The notes under the pieces: model-generated | Databases searched by the model: none | What the model was told of the DNA's origin: nothing | What the model saw: only the letters and a program-made list of their open reading frames with translations | Part shown: one piece after another, positions 8,655 through 20,301 of the stretch | Layout: the number at the start of each line of letters is the position of its first letter | How positions within the stretch are numbered: position 1 is the first letter of the stretch | Program-made: the position numbers and the translations under genes | DNA from: Microbispora hainanensis | GTDB lineage: Bacteria > Actinomycetota > Actinomycetes > Streptosporangiales > Streptosporangiaceae | DNA length: 64,000 nt | Direction of reading: 5' to 3' | NCBI RefSeq assembly: GCF_006874475.1 | Contig: NZ_VIRM01000039.1 | Coordinates: 16,408-80,407, forward strand

Positions 8655-9746
8655 TCAGGTGGTCAGACGGAGATCGTGTGCGGCTCCGAGCGCGGCGAAC
8701 TCCAGGAGCCGGGCGCCTTCCGCCTCGACCTCGGCGCGTTCGGGGGCGGACAGCGGCAGGAAAGAGTCGATCTCCAGAGTCGCCGACGTCCTGTCCGCGT
8801 CGAGTTTCCACGCACCTCTCACTTGGCCGTCCACGAGGAAGGTGGCGCGCATGCCGTTGCGGGTCGTCACGCGCCGGCGGGCTTCGTCCGAGATCACGCG
8901 GGTGCGGTCGGCATGGGAGGCCAGCAGGTTGTCATACTCGGGCAGGAAGCGAACCGGCGCGAGGGCGTCGGCGCCGGGGCGCGGCGCGTCCGGCAGGTCG
9001 AACAGCTCCACCCCATGCTCGTCGCGGAAGACCGCCAGGCGTGGCCGCAGCCGCTCCATGACGGCGTGCAGCCGGGTCAGACCCGCCCACGTCTGCACGT
9101 CCTTGACCGATGCCGGGCCGAACGCAGCGAGGTAACGCAGCACGATCCGTTCGGGGTCCGGCACCGGTGCGGGCGCGGTTCCCGTCCAGGTCGCCGCCGT
9201 GGCGTACCGTGCGGCACCGCCTACGCCCCAGACAGCGCGCGGCGGCACCTGAACCAGGGGCACCAGGTTCCGTACCACTGTGGCGAGCGCGCGGGGCTCG
9301 CGGCCGGGCCACCGCTCGCTCAGCGCCTGCCCGAGTTCTCTGGGAGTGAGGCGCCGCTCGCCGAGCAGGACGCGCCCCGCCTCCGCCACGGCCGCGCGGT
9401 CGAGACCGGCCAGGGCCTTCTTGAACGCGGTGTCCAGCTCCCGGTCGAGCGCGGGCTGGACCCATGTCCGCAACGAGCGGTAGTCCGCCGTCGTGACCAG
9501 ATGGACGGTGCTGCGCATCAGCGCGACCCGCACCAGCCGGCGCCCTGTCAGCGCGTCCACCAGGTCATCGGTGCCGAACCTCTTCAACCTGGTCCAGAGC
9601 CCGAAGTAAGGCGCGTACGGAGCCTGGGCCTGCATTCCGGCCAGCCGCGCGATCGCCTCCTCGGCTGTCGCGTCGGCCCGCTCCAGCAGCATCTGGCGGG
9701 CCAGCAGCGCTCGCCCCAGCTCGCGTCGCTGCAGCACCGGCGGCAT
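8655..9746 (-). CDS. AlkZ/YcaQ-like winged-helix protein, possible DNA glycosylase
   Basis: A 363-residue protein of the HTH_42 (winged helix DNA-binding domain) family. Members of this family that have been studied, AlkZ and YcaQ, are DNA glycosylases that remove alkylated or cross-linked bases. The motif Q39-A-Q41 in LAGMQAQAPYAPYFGLW matches the QxQ catalytic pair of AlkZ. The later RSTVHLV, the DVQTWAGLTRL segment and the C-terminal VDGQVRGAWKLD strand are family-typical. It is a single gene on the minus strand ending near the GH2 terminator, with the NmrA-type gene upstream at a gap of about 80 bases. Base excision repair is inferred from family only. Confidence 0.82.
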   Translation of the reverse strand: MPPVLQRRELGRALLARQMLLERADATAEEAIARLAGMQAQAPYAPYFGLWTRLKRFGTDDLVDALTGRRLVRVALMRSTVHLVTTADYRSLRTWVQPALDRELDTAFKKALAGLDRAAVAEAGRVLLGERRLTPRELGQALSERWPGREPRALATVVRNLVPLVQVPPRAVWGVGGAARYATAATWTGTAPAPVPDPERIVLRYLAAFGPASVKDVQTWAGLTRLHAVMERLRPRLAVFRDEHGVELFDLPDAPRPGADALAPVRFLPEYDNLLASHADRTRVISDEARRRVTTRNGMRATFLVDGQVRGAWKLDADRTSATLEIDSFLPLSAPERAEVEAEGARLLEFAALGAAHDLRLTT

Positions 9747-9825
9747 CGTGGCCTCCTTACGGTTCTCGGGGGCAGGGGGCAGGGGGGCAGGGGGCGGCGG
9801 TTCTCCGTCCCCCTGCCCTGGTCGG

Positions 9826-10668
9826 TCAGCCGCCGAAGTCGGCCTTGTGATCTGTGGTCCACTCGGCGTAGGTGCGCGCGGGGTGCCCGGTGATCTGCTC
9901 GATGACTCCGTTGACCGGCGCCGGCTTCCCGACCGTCCTTGCCATGAGACCGAACAGCGCCGCCAGGAAGCCGGCGTCCATGAACTGACTCATCTGCGCT
10001 CGCACGGGCTCGGGATCGAGGTCCTCGACGGTCAGCGTGCGTCCCAGCGTTTCGCCCAGGATGCGTACCTGCTGTGCCTGGGTCAGCGACTCGGGGCCGG
10101 TCAGGTCGTAGACCCGGCCCGCGTGCCCGCCGCCCGTCAGGATCCGTACGGCCACCTCGGCGACGTCCCGCTCATGTACGGCGCTGAAGGCGGCCTCGGT
10201 GTACGGCGCGCGGATGACATCGCCGCCCTGCAGTTGCATCGCGAACGTCAGCGAGTTGATGGCGGGGAACAGCAGCCGGAGGAACGTCCACTCGATTCCG
10301 GAGGCCTCGATGGCTTGCTCGACGTCACGGTGATATCGGGCGATCACGTCGGGCTGCCGCTCGGCCCCGTCGTCGACGGCCCCCGACGACAGGAACACCA
10401 CCCGTCGCATTCCGGCCTCGCGCGCCGCCTCCAGGAGCGGAGCGATGTCCGCTCCATACTGCAGGACCAGGAAGGCGGCCTCGACACCCCGCACGACCGC
10501 CGGCAACGTCTCGGGCTTGGTCAGATCACCCTGGACGACCTCGACGCCCTCCGGCAGCCCGGCCTTCTCGGGGGTCCGGGTCAGCGCACGCAACGGAGCC
10601 CCAGAGGAGACGAGCTCCTCGACCGCCTGACGTCCGAAGTGAGCCGTGGCGCCAACGACCAGATACAT
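9826..10668 (-). CDS. NmrA-type NAD(P)-binding protein
   Basis: About 280 residues. The N-terminus MYLVVGATAHFG carries the GxxxxxG Rossmann motif of atypical short-chain dehydrogenases, followed by VVQGDLTKPETL and FLSSGAVDD, as in NmrA/SDR_a5 proteins. ATG 10668 is preferred because AAGGGA lies 6 bases before it; ATG 10683 (MKGNP) is possible and has AGGA further upstream. Such proteins are redox-sensing or quinone-reductase-like; the substrate is unknown. A strong inverted repeat about 120 bases upstream suggests dedicated repression. Confidence 0.85.
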   Translation of the reverse strand: MYLVVGATAHFGRQAVEELVSSGAPLRALTRTPEKAGLPEGVEVVQGDLTKPETLPAVVRGVEAAFLVLQYGADIAPLLEAAREAGMRRVVFLSSGAVDDGAERQPDVIARYHRDVEQAIEASGIEWTFLRLLFPAINSLTFAMQLQGGDVIRAPYTEAAFSAVHERDVAEVAVRILTGGGHAGRVYDLTGPESLTQAQQVRILGETLGRTLTVEDLDPEPVRAQMSQFMDAGFLAALFGLMARTVGKPAPVNGVIEQITGHPARTYAEWTTDHKADFGG

Positions 10669-10683
10669 AGGGTTTCCCTTCAT

Positions 10684-11048
10684 TCGATGACAGTCCTGAC
10701 ATAACGGCCTGGAATGCTCTGCTCGCCGCAGGCCTCGCCGTCATGGAGGCGGCGTCGTCGTCCGTGATGCCGTCCCCGCCGTTCGTCATGGCCGTCACGC
10801 TAGATGCCAATTAGGTAAGATTCCGTCCTAAATTGGCTGGCAGACATTCGGGGAATGCTGGAAACCTGCCGCCATGCGCTGATCGCCCGCAGGATGCGAA
10901 CGACGCCCTCGTACGAGGCCCCCGGCAGACGGAGCGGCAGGCCGGCGGTCAGAGCCGTCGGGCAACCGGTCCGGCAGTGCGATGCGATGAACGGTGTTTG
11001 CGCTGCTCATGGTGGGGTATTCGGCTGCGCGACCGGGAGGCGAGGCTT
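10684..11048. other. 365-base gap between the NmrA gene and the PRTase-esterase gene
   Basis: This divergent region holds the inverted repeat listed separately. No reading frame in it has convincing coding character, and the frame open upstream of ATG 11049 reads as non-coding. Promoters for both flanking genes should lie here, but I could not place -35 and -10 elements with confidence. Confidence 0.5.
10806..10837. promoter_or_regulatory. inverted repeat, probable operator for the NmrA-type gene
   Basis: GCCAATTAGG (10806-10815) faces CCTAAATTGGC (10827-10837). The two arms are complementary apart from one extra T in the right arm, with an 11-base spacer. The element is AT-rich compared with its surroundings, lies upstream of the NmrA gene and resembles a dimeric-regulator operator. 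NmrA genes are often divergent from HxlR or TetR regulators, but no regulator gene is adjacent here. Confidence 0.55.
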
Positions 11049-13049
11049 ATGAACGATCGCCTGTTTTCAGATCGCCGGGAGGCGGGCCGGGTGCTCGCGG
11101 GACTCCTCGGCCGCTATCAGGGGCTGCCCGATGTCGTCGTCCTCGGACTGGCGCGCGGCGGCGTCCCGTTGGCGTACGAGGTGGCGACCGCCCTGGGCCA
11201 CCCGCTCGATGTGCTCCTGGTGCGCAAGCTCGGCACGCCCGGCCGCGAGGAGCTGGCCATGGGGGCGATCGCCCCGGGCGGGGTGATCGTGCTCGACGAG
11301 GACGTCGTCCGCGGGTTCGGTCTCCAGCCCGACACCATCCGGCAGGTCGCCGAGCGGGAGTCCCGCGAGCTGGCGCGGCAGGAGCGGGCCTATCGGAGCG
11401 ATGCGCCCGCCGCGGAGCTGCGCGGCAAGACCGTCATCGTGGTCGACGACGGGCTCGGGGCCGGGGTGAGCATGCGCGCGGCCCTCCGCGCGCTCTGGCA
11501 GCGCGAGCCGGCCGGGATCGTGGTCGCCATGCCCGCCGCGGCCGAGTCCACCTGCCAGGAGCTGTTCGTCCTGGTGGACGAGGTCCTCTGCGCGACCACG
11601 CCCATGCCGTTCCTCTCCGTGGGGGACTCGTACTGGAACTTCACCCAGACAACCGACGACGAGGTGCGCAGGCTGCTGCGCGCGGCGGCCTCGGTGCGGG
11701 CGGGGGCCCCGCCCGTCCGGACCGACCTCGCGGTCCTGCGTTCGGAGCTCGTGCCCGTGCGGGACGGGGTCCCCTCGGACGAGGTGCTGTTCAACATCGT
11801 CGGCGACGCGCGGTTCGTGCTGATCGGCGAGGCGTCGCACGGCACCCACGAGTTCTACGCCGCGCGCGCCCAGATGACGCGGCGGCTGATCGAGGAGAAG
11901 GGCTTCGTCGCCGTGGCGGTGGAGGCCGACTGGCCCGACGCCTACCGGGTGAACCGGTATGTCCGGGGGCGGGGTGACGACGCGACCGCCGAGGAGGCGC
12001 TGCGCGGCTTCGAACGCTTCCCGGCGTGGATGTGGCGGAACGCGGACGTGCTGGAGTTCGTCGGCTGGCTGCGCGAGCACAACGATCGGCTCGACGAGCG
12101 GGCGCGGGCCGGGTTCTACGGGCTCGATCTCTACAGCATGCACCGGTCCGCGGACGAGGTCGTGGCCTACCTGGAGAAGGTGGACCCGGCCGCGGCGGCG
12201 CGGGCCCGGGAACGTTACTCCTGCTTCGACCACAACGACGGCGAGGACGGGCAGGCATACGGCTTCGCCGCCGCCTTCGGCGCGGGCGAGTCGTGCGAGC
12301 GGCAGGTGATCGAGCAGCTCGTGGACCTCCAGCGCAACGCGCTGCGCTACCAGCGGGCGCAGGGGCTGCTCGGCGAGGACGAGTTCTTCCACGCCGAGCG
12401 CAACGCCGTGGTGGTGGCCGCCGCAGAGCGGTATTACCGCACGATGTTCGGCGGCAGGGTGTCGTCGTGGAACCTGCGCGACCGGCACATGGCCGACACC
12501 CTGTTCGCGCTGGCCGAGCACCTCGGCTGGCAGCGCAGCGAGGCGGCGAAGATCGTGGTGTGGGCGCACAACTCCCACCTCGGCGACGCGCGGGCCACGG
12601 AGATGGGCGCGCGCGGCGAGCTCAACCTCGGCCAGCTGGTGCGCGAGCACAACATCGCGGACTGCCGGCTGATCGGCTTCACCACCTACACCGGCACGGT
12701 CACGGCGGCCGACGACTGGGGTGGGCCGGCCGAGCGGAAGAACGTGCGCCCGGGGCTGCCCGGCTCGGTCGAGGAGCTGTTCCACAAGGTCGGGCAGGAG
12801 GAGTTCCTGGTCAGCTTCGCGCATTCGGCCGACGCGGCCGACCTGCTGCGCATGGCGCTGCTCGAACGCGCCATCGGAGTCATCTACCGTCCGCAGACCG
12901 AACGGCAGAGCCACTACTTCCAGGCCCGTCTGTCCGACCAGTTCGACGCGGTGATCCACATCGACGAGACCGGGGCGCTGGAGCCCCTGGAGCGTACGGC
13001 CGCCTGGGAGCGGGGAGAGGCGCCGGAGACCTACCCGGTGGCGGTCTGA
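11049..13049 (+). CDS. phosphoribosyltransferase-erythromycin esterase fusion
   Basis: A 666-residue two-domain protein. Residues about 1-215 form a type I phosphoribosyltransferase domain: [22 protein letters not shown] and the PRPP loop [11 protein letters not shown]. From about residue 230 an erythromycin-esterase (EreA/ChaN-superfamily) domain follows: [12 protein letters not shown], then VEADWPD and [10 protein letters not shown] with the conserved His and Glu/Asp residues. ATG 11049 follows GGGAGGCGAGG. Both domains also occur as separate proteins. The fusion suggests coupled nucleotide-sugar or phosphoester chemistry rather than macrolide resistance, but the substrate is unknown. It is a single gene ended by a strong hairpin. 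Confidence 0.88.
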   Translation: MNDRLFSDRREAGRVLAGLLGRYQGLPDVVVLGLARGGVPLAYEVATALGHPLDVLLVRKLGTPGREELAMGAIAPGGVIVLDEDVVRGFGLQPDTIRQVAERESRELARQERAYRSDAPAAELRGKTVIVVDDGLGAGVSMRAALRALWQREPAGIVVAMPAAAESTCQELFVLVDEVLCATTPMPFLSVGDSYWNFTQTTDDEVRRLLRAAASVRAGAPPVRTDLAVLRSELVPVRDGVPSDEVLFNIVGDARFVLIGEASHGTHEFYAARAQMTRRLIEEKGFVAVAVEADWPDAYRVNRYVRGRGDDATAEEALRGFERFPAWMWRNADVLEFVGWLREHNDRLDERARAGFYGLDLYSMHRSADEVVAYLEKVDPAAAARARERYSCFDHNDGEDGQAYGFAAAFGAGESCERQVIEQLVDLQRNALRYQRAQGLLGEDEFFHAERNAVVVAAAERYYRTMFGGRVSSWNLRDRHMADTLFALAEHLGWQRSEAAKIVVWAHNSHLGDARATEMGARGELNLGQLVREHNIADCRLIGFTTYTGTVTAADDWGGPAERKNVRPGLPGSVEELFHKVGQEEFLVSFAHSADAADLLRMALLERAIGVIYRPQTERQSHYFQARLSDQFDAVIHIDETGALEPLERTAAWERGEAPETYPVAV

Positions 13050-13083
13050 GCCCCGGACCTGCCGGTCGCCTGGAGAAAGCGGA

Positions 13084-13121
13084 ACGTCCGGGCCGGCGCC
13101 CGTGTGGGCCGGCCCGGACGT
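13084..13121. terminator. bidirectional terminator hairpin
   Basis: A perfect 14-base stem (ACGTCCGGGCCGGC at 13084-13097 against 13108-13121) with a 10-base loop, lying between the convergent esterase fusion and katG. It is placed to end transcription from both sides. Confidence 0.85.
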
Positions 13122-13131
13122 CAGGTCATGC

Positions 13132-15378
<2,247 letters not shown>

Positions 15379-15395
15379 CTAGTCGATCATGGGGC

Positions 15396-15833
15396 TCAGG
15401 AAGCGCGGGCGCTGGAACAGCCGGGGCACAGGCCCCAGTAGATGACGTCGGCCTCGTCGATGGTGAAGCCGTGGTCGTCGGACGCGTTGAGGCACGGCGC
15501 CTCGCCGGTCGCACAGTCGACGTCGGCGACGACGCCGCACGACCGGCACACGACGTGGTGATGGTTGTCGCCGACGCGGCCCTCGTACCGGGCCGGGCTG
15601 CCGGCCGGTTCGATGCGACGGACGAGTCCCGCTGCGGTCAGGGCATGAAGGGCCTCGTACACGGCCTGGAGGGAGACGTGGCCCACGCGATCGCGGACCC
15701 CGGAGGCGATCGCCTCGACGTCGAGGTGGTCACCGCTGCGGACGGTCTCGAGCAGTGCCACACGGGCGGCCGTGACCCGCAGGCCGGCCCCCCGCAGTTC
15801 CTCGGCGGTCGTCGGAGTCCTGGGCGCGATCAT
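15396..15833 (-). CDS. furA: Fur-family peroxide/iron regulator FurA
   Basis: A 145-residue Fur-family repressor. The winged helix reads RVTAARVALLETVRSGDHLD, then VSLQAVYEALHALTAAGLV. The metal and dimer part has the HHHVVCRSCG box and a second CxxC (CPGC) near the end for structural zinc. It leads the katG transcript and by analogy represses it, releasing on oxidation. The upstream 40 bases (15834-15875) are AT-rich for this genome, as expected for a FurA-autoregulated promoter, though no clean Fur box was found. Confidence 0.94.
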   Translation of the reverse strand: MIAPRTPTTAEELRGAGLRVTAARVALLETVRSGDHLDVEAIASGVRDRVGHVSLQAVYEALHALTAAGLVRRIEPAGSPARYEGRVGDNHHHVVCRSCGVVADVDCATGEAPCLNASDDHGFTIDEADVIYWGLCPGCSSARAS

Positions 15834-16090
15834 GTCGCTAATTTATCGCCTAAACACGAAGAGTTCAAGAGAGCGAATCGTCCAAGATTATGTGTCTCTA
15901 AGGTGATTTCCGTCTCAGATCGCGCTCGGAGAAGACGGCCGGCAGGCCGCCGCGAGACGGCACGTGCCCCAAACGGGAGTAGAGGCTCGCATCGGCTTGC
16001 GCAAAAGCGGTCGGGGGCGCTGCCTCCTCGCGGACGTGCGGGGTACCTACGCAACCAGTCCGCGGGTTCACGGAGAGGGGGCATCCCCCC

Positions 16091-16393
16091 ATGACCACAA
16101 TGACCGAGCATCGGCAGCACGGGGCACACGAGCACCGGCACGGCGCCGGGTGCGGCCACGTCGCGGTGCCGCACGGCGACCACGTCGACTACGTCCACGA
16201 CGGCCACCTGCACCGGGTCCACGAGAACCACACCGACGAGTGCGAGGCGAGCGGGCACGCCGTACACGACGACCACGACCACGAGCACGGGCCGGAATGC
16301 GGGCATGTGGCCGTGCCGCACGGCGACCACGTCGACTACATCCACGACGGGCACCGCCATGTCCGCCACGACGGTCACTGGGACGACCACTGA
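16091..16393 (+). CDS. His-rich metal-binding protein with duplicated CGH motif
   Basis: A 100-residue soluble protein with 27 His. It contains two copies of a block reading CGHVAVPHGDHVDY followed by V/I and HDGHxH (starting about residues 21 and 70), joined by an Asp/His/Glu linker. Many metals could bind; zinc, nickel, copper or cobalt are all possible. It has no signal peptide or membrane helix. It lies 38 bases upstream of cydA on the same strand and is likely in that transcript, suggesting a metal buffer or chaperone tied to respiration. ATG 16100 is an alternative start. Similar His-rich proteins are widespread and functionally undefined. Confidence 0.8.
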   Translation: MTTMTEHRQHGAHEHRHGAGCGHVAVPHGDHVDYVHDGHLHRVHENHTDECEASGHAVHDDHDHEHGPECGHVAVPHGDHVDYIHDGHRHVRHDGHWDDH

Positions 16394-16431
16394 CCTCGGC
16401 CCCGGCCGGGGCTCCCCGGCGGGGGAGGGCG

Positions 16432-17799
16432 ATGCGGCCCGCCCTCGCCGCGCCGCTGATCGCCGCGGCCGGCCCGGCGAGCGGGGCCGACCTGGCCGCG
16501 GCGCGGACCCAGATGGCCCTGTCCCTCGGGTGGCACATCATCGTCGCGTGCCTGGGGGTTGGCATGCCCGCCCTGCTGCTGTTCACCGAATGGCGGGGGC
16601 TGCGCAGAGGCGACGACGACTACCTGCGCCTCGCCCGGCGCTGGGCCAAGACGGTGGCCGTCCTGTTCGCCGTCGGGGCCGTGTCGGGCACGATCCTCAG
16701 CTTCGAGATGGGCCTGCTGTGGCCGGGCCTCATGGGCGCGTACGGCCAGGTGATCGGGCTTCCGTTCGCGCTGGAGGGCATCGCGTTCTTCCTTGAGGCG
16801 ATCTTCATCGGGATCTATCTCTACGCGTGGGACCGGCTCTCGCCCAGAGCCCACCTGCTGGCCGGGGTGCCGGTGATGATCGCCGGTGTGGCCTCGGCGT
16901 TCTTCGTCGTCTCGGCCAACGCCTGGATGAACCAGCCGCGCGGCTTCCGCCTGGAGGGCGGCCGGGTCACGGACGTGTCGCCCTGGGCGGCCATGTTCAA
17001 TCCCGCCACTCCGCCGCAGACGATCCACATGATCGTCGCGGCGTTCATGGTGTCGGGCTTCGCCACCGCGTCCGTCTACGCCGTGGCCCTGCTGCGCGGG
17101 CGGCGGGACCGCTACCACCGCCTCGGCTTCCTCGTGCCCTTCACCCTCGCGGGGGCGCTGACGCCCGTCCAGATCGTGGTGGGCGACTACGCCGCACGTT
17201 TCCTCGCCGACTATCAGCCCACCAAGCTCGCGGCCATGGAAGGACTGACCAGGACCGGGCCGAACGCGCCGCTGAGCCTCGGCGGGATCTTCGTGGGCGA
17301 CCGCCTGCGCTACGCGCTGGAGATCCCCAGCGGACTGTCGCTGCTGGTCGGCTACAGCCCGGACACCGTCGTCCAGGGGCTGGACCGCACGCCGCCCGCC
17401 GACCGGCCGCCCGTCACGCCGGTCCACCTGTGCTTCGACGTGATGGTCGGCATCGGCGTCCTGCTCCTGCTGCTGTCGGCCTGGCTCGCCTTCAGCTGGT
17501 GGCGGCGGCGCGAGATCCCGCGATCCCGCCTGTTCCTGTGGCCGGCGGCCGCCTCCGGCGTGCTCGCCGTCGTCGCCGTCGAGGCGGGCTGGGTGGTGAC
17601 CGAGCTCGGCCGTCAGCCGTGGGTCGTGTACGGCAAGCTGCGCACCGCCGACGCGGTCAACCCCGCGCCCAACCTGTGGGCGGGACTCCTGCTGCTGATC
17701 GTCGTCTACACGGTTCTCACGGTGTCGACCGTGTATGTGCTGCGGCTCATGGCCCGCGCCCGGCCGGTGGCCGCGCCGCAGGAACCGGAGACGCCCTGA
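16432..17799 (+). CDS. cydA: cytochrome bd oxidase subunit I
   Basis: A 455-residue quinol oxidase subunit that oxidises quinol and reduces oxygen with high affinity. ATG 16432 follows GGGGGAGGG; the longer upstream frame overlaps the His-rich gene and is discarded. About nine membrane helices are visible. The first carries the haem-ligand His in SLGWHIIVACLGVG, and the GRQPW signature is near the C-terminus (ELGRQPWVVYG). Conserved segments SFEMGLLWPGLM, ALEGIAFFLEAIFIG and ANAWMNQPRGF are present. The Q-loop is short. TGATG overlap with cydB. Confidence 0.96.
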   Translation: MRPALAAPLIAAAGPASGADLAAARTQMALSLGWHIIVACLGVGMPALLLFTEWRGLRRGDDDYLRLARRWAKTVAVLFAVGAVSGTILSFEMGLLWPGLMGAYGQVIGLPFALEGIAFFLEAIFIGIYLYAWDRLSPRAHLLAGVPVMIAGVASAFFVVSANAWMNQPRGFRLEGGRVTDVSPWAAMFNPATPPQTIHMIVAAFMVSGFATASVYAVALLRGRRDRYHRLGFLVPFTLAGALTPVQIVVGDYAARFLADYQPTKLAAMEGLTRTGPNAPLSLGGIFVGDRLRYALEIPSGLSLLVGYSPDTVVQGLDRTPPADRPPVTPVHLCFDVMVGIGVLLLLLSAWLAFSWWRRREIPRSRLFLWPAAASGVLAVVAVEAGWVVTELGRQPWVVYGKLRTADAVNPAPNLWAGLLLLIVVYTVLTVSTVYVLRLMARARPVAAPQEPETP

Positions 17800-18812
17800 T
17801 GGAGCCGGCGCAGGTCCTGCTCGGGGTCATGTGGCTCGGCCTGATCCTCTACGCGCTGCTCGGCGGCGCCGACTTCGGCGGCGGCCTGTGGGACCTGCTG
17901 GCCGGGGGCAGCCGGGCGGGCATGCCCCAGCGGCGCCTCATCGAGCACTCCCTCGGCCCCGTCTGGGAGGCCAACCACGTCTGGCTGATCTTCGTGCTCG
18001 TGATGCTGTGGACCGGTTTCCCCGCGGTCTTCGCGGCGGTGATGTCCACGCTCTACATCCCCCTCACGCTGGCCGCGTTCGGGATCATCGGCAGGGGGGC
18101 CGCGTTCGCGTTCCGCAAGAGCAGCACCGAGCTGTGGCAGCAGCGCCTGTTCGGCGCGGCCTTCGCGCTGTCGTCGGTGCTCACGCCGTTCTTCCTCGGC
18201 ACGGTGGCCGGGGCCGTCGCGTCCGGCCGGGTGCCGCCCGGCCTGGCCAGGGGAGACCTGGTGGGCGCGTGGGTCAACCCGACCTCGATGCTGGGCGGCG
18301 TCCTCGCGGTGGCCGTCTGCGCTTATCTCGCCGCGGTCTACCTGTGCGACGACGCCGTGCGATCCCGCCTGCCCGGGATGGCCGAGGTCTTCCGGCGCAG
18401 GGCGCTGGCCGCGGCCGTCGTCACCGGCGTGGTCGCCCTCGGCGGCATCGGGGTGCTGCACGCCGACGCCCCCCGGCTCTTCACCGGCCTCACCCACGGC
18501 GCGCTGCCGTTCGTGCTGGCCAGCGCCGTGCTCGGCGTCGCCTCCATCGCGCTGTTGTGGCTGCGGCGCTACCTGCTCGTCCGCGGCACCGCGGCACTGG
18601 CCGTGACCGCCGTGCTGTGCGGATGGGCCGTGGCGCAGTATCCGCTCATGCTGCCGCCGGCCGTGTCCTACCGGGAGGTGGCGGCGGAACCGGCGGTGAT
18701 CACGGCGGTTCTCGCCGTCACGGGCGTGGGCGCGCTGCTGGTGCTGCCGTCGATCGCGTGGCTGCTCGCCGTCCAGCACCGCCTGCCGTTGGAGCGGGGC
18801 GACCTGGGCTGA
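17799..18812 (+). CDS. cydB: cytochrome bd oxidase subunit II
   Basis: A 337-residue membrane partner of CydA with eight helices. Family signatures are YALLGGADFGGGLWDLL and GPVWEANHVWLIFVLV, the second including the conserved Trp and Asn of subunit II. It starts within the cydA stop (TGATG). No cydCD exporter genes follow; the next gene is a drug-type MFS pump 76 bases on. Confidence 0.95.
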   Translation: MEPAQVLLGVMWLGLILYALLGGADFGGGLWDLLAGGSRAGMPQRRLIEHSLGPVWEANHVWLIFVLVMLWTGFPAVFAAVMSTLYIPLTLAAFGIIGRGAAFAFRKSSTELWQQRLFGAAFALSSVLTPFFLGTVAGAVASGRVPPGLARGDLVGAWVNPTSMLGGVLAVAVCAYLAAVYLCDDAVRSRLPGMAEVFRRRALAAAVVTGVVALGGIGVLHADAPRLFTGLTHGALPFVLASAVLGVASIALLWLRRYLLVRGTAALAVTAVLCGWAVAQYPLMLPPAVSYREVAAEPAVITAVLAVTGVGALLVLPSIAWLLAVQHRLPLERGDLG

Positions 18813-18888
18813 GCGGCCCGGACGGCCCGCAGGCCGGCACGGAGCCGTCCCCACCTGCGGGGATAGGCTGGGAGGCAGGGGTCGGAGC

Positions 18889-20283
18889 ATGCGTGATCTG
18901 CTGAGGGAGTCGCGCCGCCCCCACCGCGTGCGCGAGCACCCGTACGCCCCCTGGTTCGCCGTGGGCGCCGTGTGCATCGGCGCGTTCATGGGACAGCTGG
19001 ACGCGAGCATCGTCACCCTGGCCTTCCCCGCGATGCAGCGGGAGTTCGGCGCCTCGCTGGCGGCCGTGCAATGGGTGTCCCTGGGCTATCTGCTGGTGCT
19101 GGTCGCGTTGCTGGCCGGGGTGGGACGGCTCGCCGACGTGGCGGGCCGCAAGCTGGTCTATCTCTACGGTTTCGTCGTGTTCACCGTCGCCTCGGCCGCC
19201 TGCGGGCTGGCGCCGTCCCTGGCGGTGCTGGTGGCCTGCCGGCTGGTGCAGGCCGCGGGGGCGGCGATGCTCCAGGCCAACAGCGTGGCCCTGGTCGTGT
19301 CGAGCGTCCCCCGGGCGCGGATGCGGACCGGGCTGGGCCTGCAGGCGGCGGCCCAGGCGCTCGGCCTGGCACTCGGGCCGGTCGTCGGCGGCGTGCTGGT
19401 CGCCACGGCGGGATGGCGGTGGGTGTTCTGGATCAACGTGCCGGTCGGCTGCGCGGCCGTGATCGCCGGGCGCTACCTGCTGCCGCGCACGCGGCACCGG
19501 GGGAGGGGCGGCCGCTTCGACTGGCCGGGGCTGGTGCTGCTCGGGGCCTCCACCAGCGCCCTGCTGCTCGCCGCCTCCGTGGTCTCGGGCCTGGACCTGC
19601 CGTCGTGGTCGGTGCCCGCCCTGCTCGCCGTCGCCACCGGGGCCGCGATCGGCTTCTGGCGGTGGGAGGCGCGGGTGCCGTACGCGCTCATCGACACCGC
19701 CCTGCTCCGCAACCGGGTCGTCACGGCCGGGCTCGCGGGAGCGCTGGGAGGCTACCTGGTGCTGTTCGGCCCGCTGGTGTCGATCCCGCAGGTCCTCGTG
19801 GCGGGCGGCAGCGGCGAACTGGTCGCAGGCCTGGTCCTGACCGCGCTGCCCGGGGGCTTCGCGGTGAGCGCCCTGATGGGCGACCGCCTGCTGCCCCGCG
19901 CGTGGGGCGACCGGCGCAGGTGCGTCGTGGGCGCCGTGTCGGCGGCCGCCGGTTGCGCGCTGGCGGCGGCGGATCCCGCCGCCGAGGGCTGGGCCGGGGC
20001 CTGCCTGGCGCTGACCGGCGCCGGGCTCGGCCTGTTCGTGCCCGCCAACAACACCGTCGTCATGGCCGCGGTCCCCGAACGGGCGGCCGCCACCGCCGGC
20101 GGCATGGTCAACATGGCGCGCGGCATCGGCACGGCGCTCGGCGTCGCCGTGGTGACCCTGGCCCTGCATCTCGCGGGGCACCCGCACGAGGCCGGCGCCC
20201 GCGCCGCCTCGGCCGTCCTGGCGGCCGTCGCGCTGCTGGCCGCCCTCACCGCCTCGCGCCGGGTGCGCGACCGGGCGCCGTGA
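18889..20283 (+). CDS. MFS multidrug efflux transporter, DHA2 type
   Basis: A 464-residue proton-driven exporter with about 14 membrane segments. Motif A in loop 2-3 is GRLADVAGRKLVYL, and motif C-like Gly/Pro segments follow (LGLALGPVVGGVLVATAGWRWVFWINVPVG), the hallmark of the DHA2 subfamily. Membrane segment 1 has the LDASIVTLAFPAM motif. A GGAG lies before ATG 18889. Substrate unknown; there is no TetR or MarR gene beside it. It may share the cydAB transcript, but a weak hairpin (GGACGGC...GCCGTCC) sits in the gap. Confidence 0.9.
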   Translation: MRDLLRESRRPHRVREHPYAPWFAVGAVCIGAFMGQLDASIVTLAFPAMQREFGASLAAVQWVSLGYLLVLVALLAGVGRLADVAGRKLVYLYGFVVFTVASAACGLAPSLAVLVACRLVQAAGAAMLQANSVALVVSSVPRARMRTGLGLQAAAQALGLALGPVVGGVLVATAGWRWVFWINVPVGCAAVIAGRYLLPRTRHRGRGGRFDWPGLVLLGASTSALLLAASVVSGLDLPSWSVPALLAVATGAAIGFWRWEARVPYALIDTALLRNRVVTAGLAGALGGYLVLFGPLVSIPQVLVAGGSGELVAGLVLTALPGGFAVSALMGDRLLPRAWGDRRRCVVGAVSAAAGCALAAADPAAEGWAGACLALTGAGLGLFVPANNTVVMAAVPERAAATAGGMVNMARGIGTALGVAVVTLALHLAGHPHEAGARAASAVLAAVALLAALTASRRVRDRAP

Positions 20284-20301
20284 CGCGTGCCGTGAGCGGG
20301 C

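Noticed and set aside
9826..10810. Small divergent regulator beside the NmrA gene (frames at 10526-10810)
   Set aside because: No helix-turn-helix pattern; composition looks like a shadow frame.
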